Positions 62,631 through 64,000 of a stretch of DNA of 64,000 bases are shown here, in pieces. Position 1 is the first letter of the stretch. The number at the start of each line of letters is the position of its first letter. This stretch comes from Caprella mutica (taxonomy: Eukaryota; Arthropoda; Malacostraca; Amphipoda; Caprellidae), in assembly GCA_947561585.1 (NCBI GenBank), contig CANNZV010000115.1:124001-188000 (forward strand), in the 5' to 3' direction. The notes beneath the pieces were generated by a model that was not told the DNA's origin, ran no database searches, and saw only the letters and a list, made by a program, of their open reading frames with translations. Made by a program: the position numbers and the translations under genes.

Positions 62631-64000
62631 TCACCACTATACAATATAGTCATACATCACCACTATACAATATATCCACACATCACCACTATACAATATA
62701 TTCATACATTACCACTATACAATATAGTCATACATCACCACTATACAATATATTCATACATTACCACTATACAATATAGTCATACATCACCACTATACAA
62801 TATATCCACACATCGCCACTATACAATATATCCACACATCACCACTATACAATGTAGTCACACATCACCACTATACAATGTATCCACACATCACCACTAT
62901 ACAATGTATCCACACATCACCACTATACAATGTATCCACACATCACCACTATACAATATAGTCATACATCACCACTATACAATATATTAACACATCACCA
63001 CTATACAATGTAGTCACACATCACCACTATACAATGTAGTCATACATCACCACTATACAATGTAGTCATACATCACCACTATACAATGTAGTCATACATC
63101 ACCACTATACAATGTATCCACACATCACCACTATACAATGTAGTCATACATCACCACTATACAATGTAGTCATACATCACCACTATACAATGTAGTCATA
63201 CATCACCACTATACAATGTAGTCATACATCACCACTATACAATGTATCCACACATCACCACTATACAATGTAGTCATACATCACCACTATACAATGTAGT
63301 CATACATCACCACTATACAATGTAGTCATACATCACCACTATACAATATATTACCACATCACCACTAGCAATACATCACCACTATACAATGTAGTCATAC
63401 ATCACCACTATACAATATATTCACTCATCACCACTATGCAATATATTCACTCATCACCACTATACAATGTAGTCATACATCACCACTATACAATGTAGTC
63501 ATACATCACCACTATACAATGTAGTCACACATCACCACTATACAATGTAGTCACACATCACCACTATACAATGTAGTCACACATCACCACTATACAATGT
63601 AGTCATACATCACCACTATACAATGTAGTCATACATCACCACTTTACAATATATTCACTCATCACCACTATACAATGTAGTCACACATCACCACTATACA
63701 ATGTAGTCATACATCACCACTTTACAATATATTCACTCATCACCACTATACAATGTAGTCATACATCACCACTTTACAATATATTCACTCATCACCACTA
63801 TACAATGTAGTCACACATCACCACTATACAATATATTCCCTCATCACCACTATACAATGTAGTCATACATCACCACTATACAATGTAGTCATACATCACC
63901 ACTTTACAATATATTCACTCATCACCACTATACAATGTAGTCACACATCACCACTATACAATATATTACCACATCACCACTAGCAATACATCACCACTAT
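62631..64000. repeat. minisatellite M, 26-bp unit, more than 50 copies, runs off the window
   Basis: The unit starts TCACCACTATACAATGTAGT and ends CATACA, with CATACA/CACACA and TGTAGT/TATATT variants mixed along the array. It is cut by the window end, so total length is unknown. Confidence 0.97.

Overview
The window is AT-rich eukaryotic nuclear DNA with spliced genes, GT-AG introns, degenerate Tc1/mariner-type transposons, MITE-like elements and many minisatellites. The one clear gene matches Drosophila furrowed, so the organism is an arthropod, almost certainly an insect. A hemipteran is my tentative guess, from the general look of the dispersed repeats. There is no operon, CRISPR array or bacterial gene. 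Most long open frames lie inside tandem arrays or are shadows.

Gene: on the minus strand, 32614 down to 20752, I could chain 24 exons with matching splice sites and phases into about 1145 residues. The product is a type I membrane protein: one N-terminal Sushi/CCP domain, a fucolectin-like F5/8C domain, a C-type lectin domain, ten CCP domains, one transmembrane helix and a tail of about 127 residues. This is the architecture of furrowed (fw), the insect selectin-like adhesion protein. The signal-peptide exon and promoter were not found. They lie upstream, either in the unresolved region 32615-64000 or beyond the window.

Layout: 1-20750 is non-coding apart from relics (33-bp array at 0.8-1.2 kb, 37-bp satellite at 5.0-9.2 kb, 20-bp array at 10.4-11.4 kb, transposon relics at 11.6-14.3 kb, 26-bp array at 20.0-20.25 kb). 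20752-32614 is furrowed, with two minisatellites in its introns. 32615-64000 holds transposons (33.7, 35.0, 36.5-37.4, 47.8-48.2 and 53.3-53.95 kb) and arrays H to M. The twelve main arrays add up to about 12.5 kb, near a fifth of the window.

Main discovery: the two minisatellites inside furrowed are tandem copies of the adjacent exon-intron junction. At 30722 the 20-bp unit equals the last 11 bases of the exon plus the first 9 of the intron. At 32503 the 26-bp unit equals the last 17 exonic plus the first 9 intronic bases. Each intron therefore holds a ladder of about 45 or 11 copies of its own 5' splice site (GTGAGT). A second notable signal is in the cytoplasmic tail: three YxxL/I motifs spaced exactly 13 residues apart, an ITAM-like arrangement.
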